This document shows positions 34,756 to 46,011 of a DNA stretch of 64,000 nt, piece after piece. Every line of letters starts with the position of its first letter. Position 1 is the first letter of the stretch. Origin of the DNA: Chamaecrista fasciculata (taxonomy: Eukaryota > Streptophyta > Magnoliopsida > Fabales > Fabaceae); assembly GCA_003254925.1 (NCBI GenBank), contig QANZ01051560.1:124001-188000 (forward strand), in the 5' to 3' direction. The position numbers and the translations under genes were made by a program. The notes under the pieces were generated by a model. The model was not told where the DNA came from. It saw nothing but the letters and a program-made list of their open reading frames with translations, and did no database searches.

Positions 34756-36358
34756 AAAAATAAGGAGAGTTTTTTTTTTTGCCTCAAAAAATAAGAAGAG
34801 TTGACTTCACTAAAATATGCGGCTTGGGATTTGCAAGGTTCAAATTAATCCCATATTCAGAGATAATGAAAAGGACGTGACTTTGAAATTTTGACAAAAG
34901 AAAGAAAACAATAATAACTTCATTCTTCAAGAACTAAACTAATAAAATGAAGTAAATTATATTGAACCAAGATGTTAATCAGTCGGCAAATCTGAAGAAT
35001 TTGTAATGTGCAGAAGCAGAGCAAAATGAAATGAAAGCTTATACTTTTATTTATGGTCAAAAGCTTATTACAACTTAAGAATAAGACAGATTAAGGATGA
35101 GGAATTATTGAAGATAATCACAGCATTTAATTAATGGAGCCGTTGTTGTTAATTTATTGCCAATGCGTACATTATAATGTAGCTAAGTAGAGACCGATTC
35201 AAACTTTTGAGTTGTCATTGAGTATTATTATTGTTTGTTTATTTGTTTATTTTTTGGCCTTGCTATAACTACTGTAATATAATAACAATATAACAGAATT
35301 ATGCAAGATGATGTGAACATATTATGATATATTTTATGAAATAAATTAACCCACGAGAATTCTTCTAGTTGACTTTTGTTACGTTTCTTTCCGACTAAAT
35401 TAATAATTTGATTTATAAAAAATCACCAAATTAAAAACGCAATCTTTAAAAAATTAAATTATATAATTTAATCTTTAAAAGATCAAAATATATATCAATT
35501 AATTATTTTTTATGGACTAAATAGTATACCACTATACCATATTGATTTTTCAGAGACTAAATAATATATTATTTTTATCTTTCAGAGATTAAATTATTAA
35601 TTTACTCTTTCTTTTTCATTTTTAGTATTAAATAGGCTTTCACTGCAACATAATTCTTGAATTTTTTTTTTTAATATCCCAAAAGAATTGTCGAATTTTC
35701 TAAATACATAAGCCAAGAATAAAAAGGACATGGATTTTTTTATTCCTTAACGGTTGAGTACAATCATTGTCATTTAATTAATTGAACAAGATTGAATATG
35801 TCTAAAATTATGCTCTTTGAAAAAACCTATTATCGTAGATGCATTAGGTACATTATTTGACTTGTTTGAAGGGTAAGAATTCACTAATCACAACAAAATG
35901 AACAACTTTTAGACATGTAAGATCATCAACTGAACGAAGCTGCAGTTTTGTTTAAAAATTACATGTATTTTAAACTTATAAGTTAATACATTATAAAATA
36001 GACAAATGTATAAACAAATAAAAATAATATTATTTTAAAATACAATAAAAATAGTTGTAAATTAAGAAATTGTTTGAAAACAAGAAAGTAAATGAAACCG
36101 TAGTTTTGTTTCACAAAAGGACTCTGTTTCGGGTTAGAACAACTAAGAGTTTACTGTAGCCAAGATTGAATCATGACATTTTATGATGATACAAAAAATG
36201 GCTACGGAAAACAATAAATCAATGGCACCATAAGGCAACAATTTATGTTGCCACCAAAGCCTTATCCATTCTGTGGCAATTTTCCTTGTGTCACCATTAA
36301 AACTTGAAACCAACGCAAAATTATCTTCAAGTTACAAAAAATGTTTAACAACTACTCA
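34756..36358. other. Upstream flank of TNL-4, junction of the two duplication copies
   Basis: Non-coding AT-rich DNA. 35075-35715 is homologous to 42150-42610. The stretch 36225-36300 has ttgccaccaaag / tgtggcaa motifs of a decayed inverted repeat. No gene seen. Confidence 0.5.
35393..35607. mobile_element. MITE of the 'gagtaaattaataatttg' family
   Basis: The left end gactaaattaataatttg and right end aaattattaatttactc are inverted. Flanking tttctttcc / tttcttttt are similar. The paired position in copy B (about 42530) lacks it. Confidence 0.65.
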
Positions 36359-36811
36359 TATTGCCTGATAAGATTTTGTTTGCAATATATGCTGTCATCA
36401 CATTTGAGCATATTAGCGGCACCATTAATTGTTGCCACCGAAAACTTCGTTTTAGCGTTGTATAAAGAACATATTTCTGTATACAATTTAATTAATGTGA
36501 CTATACAATCTAGATCACTTTCGAACTGTTTCATCAGGGATTAGAAGCTTCAGAAAGGAGTAAATTTATTTAACTAATATTTATTTTGGTGTTTCTCTCA
36601 ACATTTTTTAAATCTTTGTACTTTTTTCAATCTAAAAGAAAAATATAATTGAGGGTGGCAATCTTGAGCAATGATCCATAAACCCAATAAATATAGAATT
36701 TATAAATGTACTGTCCAGAAGATAGTAATGAAGAGAAAGTTCAAAATACTGATTACCTTATACAATGATAAATAGAAACTCATGTTTAAAATGGGTGCTA
36801 CAAATAACCGT

Positions 36812-37123
36812 TGATAGAGTATATCCAGCTCAGCAATGCAGCTCATGACAGCTCATCAATTCAGTTGTAATTAGTTCTGATTAGTTAGGCTGTTAGCTGA
36901 GTAGTTCTCTAGAGTCTGTTATTTGATTTGCTGGCTTAGCTTCATATATAATTCATTGTACTCAACTCTTATTCTTGAATTCAATAATACACAGATTCAT
37001 TTTCTCTAATTCATCTTTAGTTCATCATGGTATCAGAGCTCTAAGACTCTCTAATGGAGAGCACTACTCAATCTTCTCCTCTTCCTCCTCCAAATATTTC
37101 TGTTTCTTCTTCTTCTACATTGC
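36812..37123 (+). mobile_element. Ty1/copia LTR plus start of internal region (fragment)
   Basis: An LTR-like piece (36812-37027) ends ttcatca and is followed by a primer-binding site tggtatcagagctc. A gag-like ATG at 37054 (MESTTQSSPLPPP) runs only about 23 codons before host sequence resumes. Copy A lacks this insertion. No 3' LTR, so the element is truncated. Confidence 0.7.
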
Positions 37124-37425
37124 GAGTTTATAAGCATACAGTGAACAAAGAAGTTAGAAGTAACAAATAAATACAGGTAAATCATCTTAGGATAAGACTA
37201 ATATTGAAAAAGAATCAATTCAGGGATCAGATGGTAATTACTGAAATTATTCTTGACATCCACAGGGCAGCTTCACAGTATCTAGGGATTGATACAGATA
37301 TCCTGCAAAGAAGAAATAAGTATGAAAAAGAATTCTTAATAGGAAAAGAGAATCTGATTCAATATTTGTGACAAATGATACCTGTTTTAATATTGTTCAA
37401 TTAAACCAGAAAGCCACATCAAGCA

Positions 37426-38706
37426 TGTTAGAAAATATGCTAGTGAAAATAGCCCAAGAGGGGGGGTGAATTGGATTTTTAAAGATTTTTCTTTGTAAAT
37501 AAATTAATCCTTTGAAACATTTCCTTGAGAAATAGATTGTTTCCTTAAGATATAAAAGTCAAGGTTCTTTTAAAAAACACTTCCTTAAGAACTGAATCTG
37601 ATTTGTTTTAAGAAATATTCTTTAAAAAGGTTTGCAAGTTAGAAAGCGCAGGATAACTATCACAGACCAGAATACAGGAATATAAAAGCTAAGGAAAGAA
37701 AAAGCAACACCAGAACTTTTAGTGGTTCAAATAAGGGTATGATCCTTGATACGGAAATTTCCCTTATCCTACATCCACACCTCTAACCAACAAGCTAGAG
37801 GTCTATATATATATATATTGTATCTCAATACAATCTGCACGAAGCTTGGGATCACCTCTCAAGGTTTTACCACTTAACCCAAAAACCACTCCAAGGACAG
37901 TCTCTCAGGATATTGCTTCCTACGGAACCACACACGGCTCACCTCTACAAGGTTTCACCCTAGAAGCTCACTTTTACCTCCTTGAAGATTTTTCTCACAC
38001 TTAACTCACAAATTACAATTTTTTCTTTTTCAGATTTATCTCTAAGAGATTTCACTCAAGAACAATGAGCACAAAGCTCCAGGAAATCGCACACAGCAAT
38101 ACTCAGGATGATCACTCAGGATGCACACAGCAATTGCAATTTTTAGCTTCAATGATCAGAGTCTTCTTGCTTCAAGCTCTCATCCTTTTATAGTAGAAGG
38201 GAAATAGCCGTTTGAACATTTATCAGCAGCAGCAGCACAAAGTTGGCACTTCCTTGAATTTCGTTAATCAAGTATAAATGTAAAATCTGATTTTTAGTTG
38301 ACCTGCAATAAAGGATAATGAAATTAGTGTATGCAGCTTAAATGTAATTGATCAGAAATCATGGACAGATATTATGTTATTATGTAAGGAATGATTCTGA
38401 TGTTATTTATTCAAATTGTTTCCTGATATAGAAGTATCCAGTATTAATGATGATGAGAAATAATTAGGCGGATCTGATTTAGTGCATTAATGATATAAGA
38501 TTGTGCCTTTGGTACAAATGTTTCCAGATAAAGATTAAAGCACATTTCCAATTTTAATTTAAAGCACGTGGTGACTATTTTAAAGCTTGATTTGCGCTAA
38601 AGGATCCTGAAGTATTAAGCTAAGGAACATTTGCAGCGCAGACCTCAGGATAAACAAATTTTTGTAAATAATCAAAAACTATTTAATATTGAATTTTAGT
38701 CCAACA
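37426..38706. mobile_element. Solo LTR, 1281 bp, with 5-bp target duplication
   Basis: Starts TGTTAGA and ends TCCAACA, with identical 5-bp flanks aagca (37421-37425 and 38707-38711). No primer site or polyprotein is present. The homologous position in copy A (about 30110) is uninterrupted. An agagggggggtgaattgg motif lies near its start. Best read as the product of recombination between two LTRs of a longer retrotransposon. Confidence 0.85.
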
Positions 38707-38828
38707 AAGCAGATTGTGAAGATATAACAACTGCAATAATACCTGACGATAATCGAGGATGTTTTAATTAAAGCACATGTAAAAGTCCTGTTAATTGCTA
38801 ATTAGTTCAAAAGCTCAAATTTAAAGAA

Positions 38829-38895
38829 TGAACACTTACTTATAGATCCTAAGTAAAAAAGAAGGCCTTTCACCAGCATGTGGTTCCATAGCTGG
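38829..38895 (-). pseudogene. Second, more decayed TIR-exon relic
   Basis: Matches 30302-30385 at both ends (acttatag-tcct and ttccatagctg) with an internal deletion. It is recognisable only through its copy A partner. Confidence 0.4.
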
Positions 38896-39057
38896 ATTAT
38901 AAGAATAGGTACATATATCCTGCAAAGAAGACAGAGTTAGGAAAAGACTTGTTTATAGAGAAAAATGAGTTATAATAAGAGACTAGTTCCAAGTCCTTAC
39001 AGAAAAAACTCACAATAAGAACACATCAATTGGTGCACCTTAAAAACCATCAGTTGG

Positions 39058-39374
39058 TGCCACAGCTAAAGTGACACTTTGGTACCCTATTCTATAGACC
39101 AATTACACTTTGGTACCCTGTTCTATGGACCGATTTCATTTTGGTACCCTGTTCTTTCAAAAAAGTGACACTTTGGTATCCTATTTTTTGCACCGTTTAC
39201 ATTTTGGTAACCTGTTATTTCAAAAGTGACATTTTGGTACCCTGTTCTTTGCAGTTTGCACCGTTAACACTTTGGTACCCTAAAAAAGATAGAATAGAAT
39301 AACAAATCATGAAAGAACAGGGTACCAAAGTAAAATTGGTCCATAGAACAGGGTACCAAAGTGTAGTTTACCCT
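39058..39374. mobile_element. Inverted-repeat element of 'acactttggtaccctgttct' units
   Basis: Left units cactttggtaccctgttct are mirrored at the right by agaacagggtaccaaagtg, ending gtttaccct. A related single arm occurs at 44633-44779. No coding capacity. Confidence 0.65.
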
Positions 39375-40417
39375 ATATTTAAATCATTCTGGAATCAGGT
39401 AACAAATAGTAGTTGTTTTAATATAGTTTTCTTGAACAAGAAACCCAGGAAGTTTTTGCACTCTTAAACGCCAATCCCATTTGACCAACAAAATTGGGCT
39501 ATTTTCGATGTGAATACGTAGAAAGAGTATGATATGAAATAGTACCTTGGCATAATCTAGCACTTTACTGTATCAATGTGATTCAGCCGTATGCAAGACT
39601 CAACAAAATCTCGAAACAAAATTCTGATGTCTAAGACTCCAAAGTTAATGTGTTCAAATGAAGGGTTCGTCACTTAAGCATAAGCCTGTTATATTGAGAA
39701 AATATCCCCCCTGAAAAACAATAATTAAATAAATTGACACAAATACCAGTTTCTTCACATGATGAAGGATTCAGAAAGCAGCACCGACTATACTTGCTTG
39801 CTATTCCAACTTGCAAGAGCATAAAAACATCTCAGGTCATGCCAAGCATCTTGGTGCTACTTACTTTCAAATTTTGTCATGTGAACCTTCCAATTCATGG
39901 TTGTATTTGAAGAAATGGTTAAGAAAGTGACCTATACGTAAATCTGAAGAACATAGGATTGCCAAAAATTTGACCCTGAAGGCTATCTCTGAAACCTGAA
40001 CTGGTAAACCTAAATGTCTTACCACCATTAAAAATGGGCATAAACTAAATGCACCTAACTACAGACAGAGTACTTACTACTTACCGTTACTGTAAGACTG
40101 GATTTTTGCATAAAAACAAAAACAACTGGAGTTCTAAGATTGTCGTAACAAGTAAAAAAGAAATCATACTGTAATTCTAGAAAAGAGAAGGATTAATTAT
40201 ATCAAAAGAAAGTAAGTTCCTTCAATGTAAAAATAGAAAGTAAATACATAATTATATTCTTGGAGTTTAATTTTGCACATTTATTCATGATAACTATATA
40301 TCATATCAAAACAGTTTCCTAGAGTAGCTTCTAGTGTAACCCAAAACCAAGCTTCATCAACATATACATTGTTAGAGAGAGAGAGAGAGAGAGACCGATA
40401 AAGGAATCATAGAGAAT
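39375..40417. other. 3' flank of TNL-5
   Basis: Homologous to 30640-32090 in copy A and in part to the TNL-3 3' flank (15720-16050). It ends with a short GA microsatellite (about 40374-40393). No gene seen; it may include old untranslated sequence. Confidence 0.5.
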
Positions 40418-42148
40418 TCAGTTCTCTGGAGTGCTGTCAGAATGATCCAACTTCAATTTGGACAGTGAGATTTGTAAGTCATCCATATTTTGGGATGCCA
40501 TGGATTTGGAAGACTCCTTCAACTTCTTTGCTGGTGTGAACTGTTCTTCCTCATCATCAATATCCCGATGCCTCTTTGATTTCCTACCCTCATCCAACTT
40601 AAGATCCATTAGTTGAAGGAAATCAGTGTACTCGGAGGTATATATTGGGCGGACTCCACATTCTTTGATCAACCTTTCACCAAATGAGAAGTCAAATGAA
40701 ACCCTTTGCCTTTTACTGGTTCTCGCCTCATTGTCAGTGTCCCATCTTTCTCTTCTAAGTTCCCCTATTATGAATTCACAGAAGAGTGGATCATACCATA
40801 GGAAAATGTTACTCGAATTCAACTCTGTCAGAGAATAATGCCATGCACTTGGGCCAGCGACAATCATACCATCTCCATAGTGGCATTGACAGCTCGAGTG
40901 ACTTCGCCTCTTTTCTATTGTAGAGAATTGAGGGATGAAAAAGCAGAAAACAAAACCCAATAAGCAGTCAACATCTGCAGATGGGTCAACAAATATGGAA
41001 ATGTTTGTCGTCGAACTTTTGTACGTAAACCACTCTGGTATTACAACTTCGTCTGTGTGAGAAACAATACTTGTTTTAATATCGAAGCCTAAGCTCCCTC
41101 AGAGATCTCAAGCAACATAACTGGTCAATTGAAAAATTCTTGAGATTTGAAACATGCAGCCAAAGCGATGTAAGTTTTGTAAGATACCCGATTGAGGAAT
41201 GTGATGCCAAATCCGACATTCTTCTTTGTTCTGGCACAGGCAGCAAGCAAAACTCTAATGATGTGCAGTCAGTGGTATCTAAAAGCTTGATGCTTGGAGG
41301 AAGCTCTGGTAAATATCGAAGTCTCTTCAAATTTCTGAAGGAGAGGAGCTGCAGCATTGAAAGATTCTTCATGTTATCAGGGAGTTCACTTAAATTGCAA
41401 CAACAATGTAGATGTAGTGTTCGTAAAGATCGTAGGGCTTCAAACAGAATATGCAGCTGCAATTTGTCAATAACCTGGTCACATTCATAAAGACAAAGCT
41501 CTTGAAGAGATCTCACGCAACATAATTCATTTATTGGAAGATTCTTTAGCTTTGATCCATTAAGATGGAGAGTTGTAAGTTCGCAAAGTCGCATGATTGA
41601 TGAGTCCAATATATGGATGGTTGAATTTGCTAATCCTAAATATTCTATTTTCTCTGATGACAATGAAAATTCCCTTAAACTATAACAGTTGTGGACATTG
41701 AGATGTTTGAGAGACTTTAAATGAATCTCACTTTTAAGTTCCTTCAATTTTTTGCAACGGCAAAGGTTCAAAGTGACAAGCTTCTGATGAGATAAGACAG
41801 ACGAATGAACATAACACAAATTTACACATGATGAGAGATTCACTTCTTCAAGATTTTGAGCCTTGGAAAAATCAGGCAGCTCAATCAATTGTTTGGATTC
41901 GCTGAGGTCTATTTTCCTTAAATTCACAAACTCCTGTAACAATCAAAAGAAAATCATTTCATGTGAAACAAAACCCTTAAATTTTGAATTAAATTACCAA
42001 CTATAGCATATATTCTTATATACCTGCACCCCGTCCCAAAGTTTCTTAATTAAGGTGACTGCCTTGCATGCAAAGTTCAACTATCTTCCCTGGACAAAAT
42101 GTTGATGGTAGAGACTCTAACGGATAATTGTCCCATCGAAGATATATT
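40418..42148 (-). pseudogene. TNL-5: 5'-truncated TNL (exon 3 remnant, LRR, C-JID)
   Basis: The exon 3 remnant (about 42148-42024) encodes YPLESLPSTFCPGKIVELCM, then a one-base insertion brings a stop before the KLWDGVQ end. Exon 4 starts at 41933 (EFVNLRKIDL) and runs through LRRs to a stop at 41076 (LRLRY). Immediately downstream, in another frame, the C-JID (VVIPEWF, then FVFCFFIPQ) continues to 40418. This indicates a deletion of LRR/C-JID sequence with frame loss. The tail retains KSKRHRD and AKKLKES. No TIR, NBS or promoter remains: upstream sequence from about 42150 matches the distant flank of TNL-4. A pseudogene. Confidence 0.85.
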
Positions 42149-42825
42149 GGAGATAAGACAAATTAAGGATAAGGAATTGAAGATAATCACAGTATTTAAT
42201 CAATGCAGTCGTTGTTATGAATTATTTTTAATGCTTTCGTGTATAATACAGAGTAGCTAGCTAGAGACCAATTCAAACTCTTAATTTGCTAATGAATATT
42301 AATAATATTGTTAATCCATCGAAAATAGTTCAGATGATAAGGGCACCTGTGTTTGTTCAGGACCCTTTCGCTTTTTCTTTTTTTTCCAAATTAGTATTTG
42401 GTAGATATTGTGATTAGTGATTACATATTAAAATGCGGTATAATTAAGTTTCTCAGAAATAACTGGGCGTAATTTATGACATAAAATATTCCATCAAATT
42501 TTCTTCTTGGTAACTTCTGGTACGTTTCTTTTCCTTTTTATTCTTTTAGTGTTAGTTAGAATTTCACCACAAAATCATTCTTGAATTTTTATATCATCCC
42601 AAAGCAATTGTTGAGTCCTTTTTTCTATCCTATTAGAGCTGACAATTAGAGCCGACAACAAATAAAGTCAAGTTAAATTTTGAAAGCGTGAGTCGCTCAT
42701 TTCACGATTAAACGAGTAAAGTTGCATATATCACTCTGGTTTCAAGTCTAAATGCGTACAACGAATTCGGTTTACTTTCAAAGAATTCTTTCTCTATCCA
42801 AAAAATAAAAATAAATAAAAGGTCA

Positions 42826-43891
42826 AAAATCTATTTTGGTTCCTAATGTTTACCCTAAGTTTTGTTTTGGTCCCTATTTTTTTTGTTTCGTTTTGGTTCT
42901 TAATGTTTCCCAAAAGTTTCATTATTGGCCTCTCACTATTGAATATATATGGTTATATCTCTCTCATTTCGAACCCAAATGCAATTAAATCAGAGCTACA
43001 TGTTAAGTTTAATGAGTTCTTTTTTTAACCAGTTGAATTCATCGATATATGAGGTCAAATCAAACATGAAATTAGGCTCGAAAATGGGTCATTTGTTTCA
43101 TGAGAATTTAGTCATGTCTCTCCCGTTTCAAGTCCTATTGCAACAGAATCGGAGCTACTAGTTACTTTTGACGAGTTCGTTTTTTGTCTAGTTGAGACTA
43201 TTGACAAATGAGATCAAATAGTACTCCGAAAGTTAATAGTGATGTTTTGACCAAACTCACTTTCGGAGTACTATTTGACCTTGTTTGCAAACAGTCCCAA
43301 TTTGATAGAAAAAGAACTCGTCAAGAGTAATTTGTAATTTCGATTTCGTTGCATTTGAACTTAAAATGAGAAAGGTATGACCAAATTTATAAAACAAGCG
43401 GGCAACAGTCCATTTTCGTGCCTAATTTCATGCTTGATTTGACTCAATTTAACGATGACTCCAACTAAACCAAGAAAAAACTTACTAAACTTAACATGTA
43501 GCTCTGATTAATTTAATCGCATTCGGGTTTGAAACGATAGAGAAAATGGAGATGGAGATGGAGATGAAGATGTTGATGTTGGGTTAAAAAAAAAACAAAG
43601 ATACTGGATTGCTGGGTTCGTGACTTTGTGTTCTGCTTGTTTTCTAATTATGGTGTGAAATCAATTTAAACCTCCTATTTCTTAATTTTCTTTACATTTT
43701 GATCCTATTATAAAAGGAAAATGACTTTAATGCAAAATAATAAATTTTTTTGGAAAATAGAGTTATTTTTACCCTTTTTTAACGGAAAAGTTGGATGGAA
43801 AATACTAACGGTGGAACGTTTTGAAAAATTGTAGAACCAAAACAGAACTTTGAACAAACCTAAAGGACCAAAATAAGACTTTGGCCATTTT
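42826..43891. mobile_element. Large multi-level palindromic element
   Basis: Outer ends ggtcaaaaatctattttgg and ccaaaataagactttggcc are inverted. Inside, successive inverted blocks occur, such as agagctacatgttaagttta (about 42990) against taaacttaacatgtagctct (43494). In the centre is a hairpin of tcaaatagtactccgaaag and ctttcggagtactatttga (about 43216-43280). It is distantly related to the elements upstream of TNL-2 and TNL-4. No coding capacity. Confidence 0.7.
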
Positions 43892-44151
43892 TTTATGAAC
43901 TCACTTATTATAACACACATAAAAGAGAAATAATTTATCTTAACGATTCAAGTTATAAATAATAGTAAAAATCATAAAAAATTTATATCTCAAACTAACA
44001 ATGAAACAAATATGAAAGTTTAAAGATTAAAACAAAATAAAAAATAATTTTATGAACAAAATAAAATTATCATAATTTAAGGATCAAATTAACTATTTAA
44101 CCTATCTTTTTAGTTTTCCAAGGTATCCCCTACCCGCAAAATTAATATATA

Positions 44152-44629
44152 CTAGAGGCTTTGCGTGCCCTAACGGGCACGCAAATATGTATGTAAAATA
44201 AATGAGGGACTAAATCCTCTTATTATTAATTTTGTACTATAGTTTTAAAATATGAATGACCAGAAAGGGGTGGAGCCATATAATATAAGATATATATACT
44301 TGAGGTTTTGCGTGCCCTAACGGGCACACAAATATGTATGTAAAATAAATGAGGGACTAAATTGTTAACTCAGTAAAAAAGAAGGGATCAAATGATAATT
44401 TTCCTCTTATTATTAATTTTGTACTATAGTTTTAAAATATGGACGACCAGAAAGGGGTGGAGCCATATAATAAAAGATATATATATATACTTGAGGTATT
44501 GCGTGCCCTAACGGGCACGCAAATATGTATGTAAAATAAATGAGGGACTAAATTGTTAACTCAGTAAAAAAGAAGGGATCAAATGATAATTTTCCTCTTA
44601 TTATTAATTTTGTACTATAGTTTTAAAAT
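44152..44629 (-). mobile_element. Tandem array of Helitron-like 3' termini
   Basis: Three copies of a perfect 8-bp-stem hairpin (gcgtgccc-taac-gggcacgc; the second has one mismatch) start at 44163, 44310 and 44501, embedded in units of about 147-191 bp. On the minus strand the first is followed by 7 bases, CTAG (44155-44152) and T, the layout of a Helitron 3' end. The other two have CAAG at that position. The array is cut by an ambiguous base at 44629, after which sequence changes. Confidence 0.65.
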
Positions 44630-44632
44630 NTT

Positions 44633-44779
44633 ATGGTTAAAATTACAAAATAGCTCCAAAGGGTACCAAAGTATTAAAGGAGAATACCACAGGGTACCAA
44701 AGTGTCAAGTTTCAAACCACAGGGTACCAAAGTGAAATAGGGTCAAATCACAGGGTACCAAAGTGTAATTTACCCTATA
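44633..44779. mobile_element. Single arm of the 'gggtaccaaagtg' element
   Basis: Repeats cacagggtaccaaagtg several times and ends gtaatttaccct, as in the right arm of 39058-39374. The left arm is absent, possibly because of the join at the N at 44629. Confidence 0.5.
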
Positions 44780-45057
44780 ATATAAGATATGACTCTTTTA
44801 CTTTACATATAAAAATAAAAAAACTTACAACTAGTCCAAAATAAATAAGACACGGTGGATCAGGCCAAAAAAAAATAATAATAATAAGACACGGTGGTGT
44901 TAATAACAATATGTTGAACAGTTGAAACAAGTCTCTTGATTTTTTATTCCTCTTGAGTCAAAAGAAATTTCTATCAATAAAAAAGAAAATCTTATGTCAA
45001 CAAAAATAAAAAATTCTCTTACAAAATAAGACCAAAAATAACTGATTTTTGAAAGGA

Positions 45058-45065
45058 TATAAATA
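45058..45065 (+). promoter_or_regulatory. Probable TATA box of the flippase gene
   Basis: TATAAATA, followed within about 60-80 bp by a CT-rich leader typical of plant 5' untranslated regions. The start site is not determined. Confidence 0.5.
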
Positions 45066-45089
45066 GCGGGAAACCAGGGCCCGAAAATT

Positions 45090-46011
45090 CATGTCCATAG
45101 TTTCGGACTTCTGAGGAGGGAAGGAAGAGAGAGAAAGGCCTAAAACACTGTCCCTTCTCTCTCTCTCTCTCTCTCTTTCTTTCTTCGGTTCGTCTTCCTT
45201 TCGTGACTTTCTCTCTCTAGACTTTCTCTCCCTCATCGATCTCTACTTTCTCTCTCTCTCTCGATCGATCTCACGGATTCACGTCATCATCATGAAGAAC
45301 GATGCTCAGATATTCGGTCAATTTTCTTCCTGTTTCTTCTAATTTTTGCCATGTTTTCGAGCTTTGATTGATTCTTTTCGGCGTTCTTGGCTGGCTTTGT
45401 GTTTATGTTAGGATTTTCAATTTCGATGTGGAGGTTTTAGTTATGATGAGGAATCTAGACGCTTGCAATGATTATTTTTCATTCTGCATTTTTTGCTCGA
45501 GCTATTTTGATAATTCCGTTAGGTTTATTCTGTTATTGGCCAACGAAGATGAACTCATTAGTAAGTTTTATGCAGAAAGTAGCTTGTCAAATTGATTTTA
45601 ATCGAATTTATATGACTGTCAATTTCAATAGGTGCTTCAATTTCATTCAATTCTGTTTTTGTAGTATTTGGCTTTGTTGCGTTGATGGATCATTGATGAA
45701 GAAAGAACTTGTATTTGACAAAAATATTACACATTATGCATTATTTATTGATTATTTCACCTCGTGAATTTATAATTCTCGTGCTAAGTTATTCATGTTT
45801 ACTTAGTTTATACTTTATAGATTATGTATGCATCTATCTATATAATGATCGCGCTTATCTGCTGAAGTTAACCGTTCCTTCTGTGCATTTCATCAGGTTT
45901 TAAAAGAAGAAATTGGGAATAATCCATCACCTAGACGAAGATTTGGGTTTTGTCCTTATTTGGTATATATGCGTCAACTATAACTACAACATTGAGCTGA
46001 AATCCGGCTAA
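45090..46011 (+). other. Likely 5' untranslated leader with an intron
   Basis: A CT-rich tract (45155-45270) leads to a possible donor at 45317 (attcg then gtcaat). A good acceptor catcag ends at 45896, so the leader is probably spliced. Two short upstream ORFs would result: ATG at 45291 (MKNDAQIF, ending just after the junction) and ATG at 45969 (MRQL-stop). Confidence 0.45.

Larger units (their letters stand above)
28974..35715. repeat. Segmental duplication copy A
   Basis: Collinear with 36359-42610. Matched landmarks include tctgtatacaatttaat (about 29116 / 36476), aatgatccataaa (29620 / 36671), a conserved exon-like block (29931 / 37252), ttccatagctg (30376 / 38887), tatgatatgaaatagtacc (30772 / 39527), LRR sequence (32600 / 41700) and gattaaggatgaggaatt (35088 / 42160). 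The copies differ by insertions and deletions. Copy A carries TNL-4. Confidence 0.8.
36359..42610. repeat. Segmental duplication copy B
   Basis: Collinear with 28974-35715 (landmarks listed there). Relative to copy A it has gained a copia fragment (36812-37123), a solo LTR (37426-38706) and the element at 39058. It has lost the TIR, NBS and promoter of its TNL. It carries TNL-5. Confidence 0.8.

Noticed and set aside
42310..42360. Possible tRNA or SINE (gttcagatgataagg)
   Set aside because: Resembles a tRNA D arm only weakly, with no paired second half.
44152..44629. Possible CRISPR-like or satellite array
   Set aside because: Only three long units in a plant genome, with transposon-end structure; CRISPR is not expected and the spacers are not variable.
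45368..45767. Overlapping short ORFs upstream of the flippase
   Set aside because: They lie in the predicted leader intron, lack domains and have no splice or start context.
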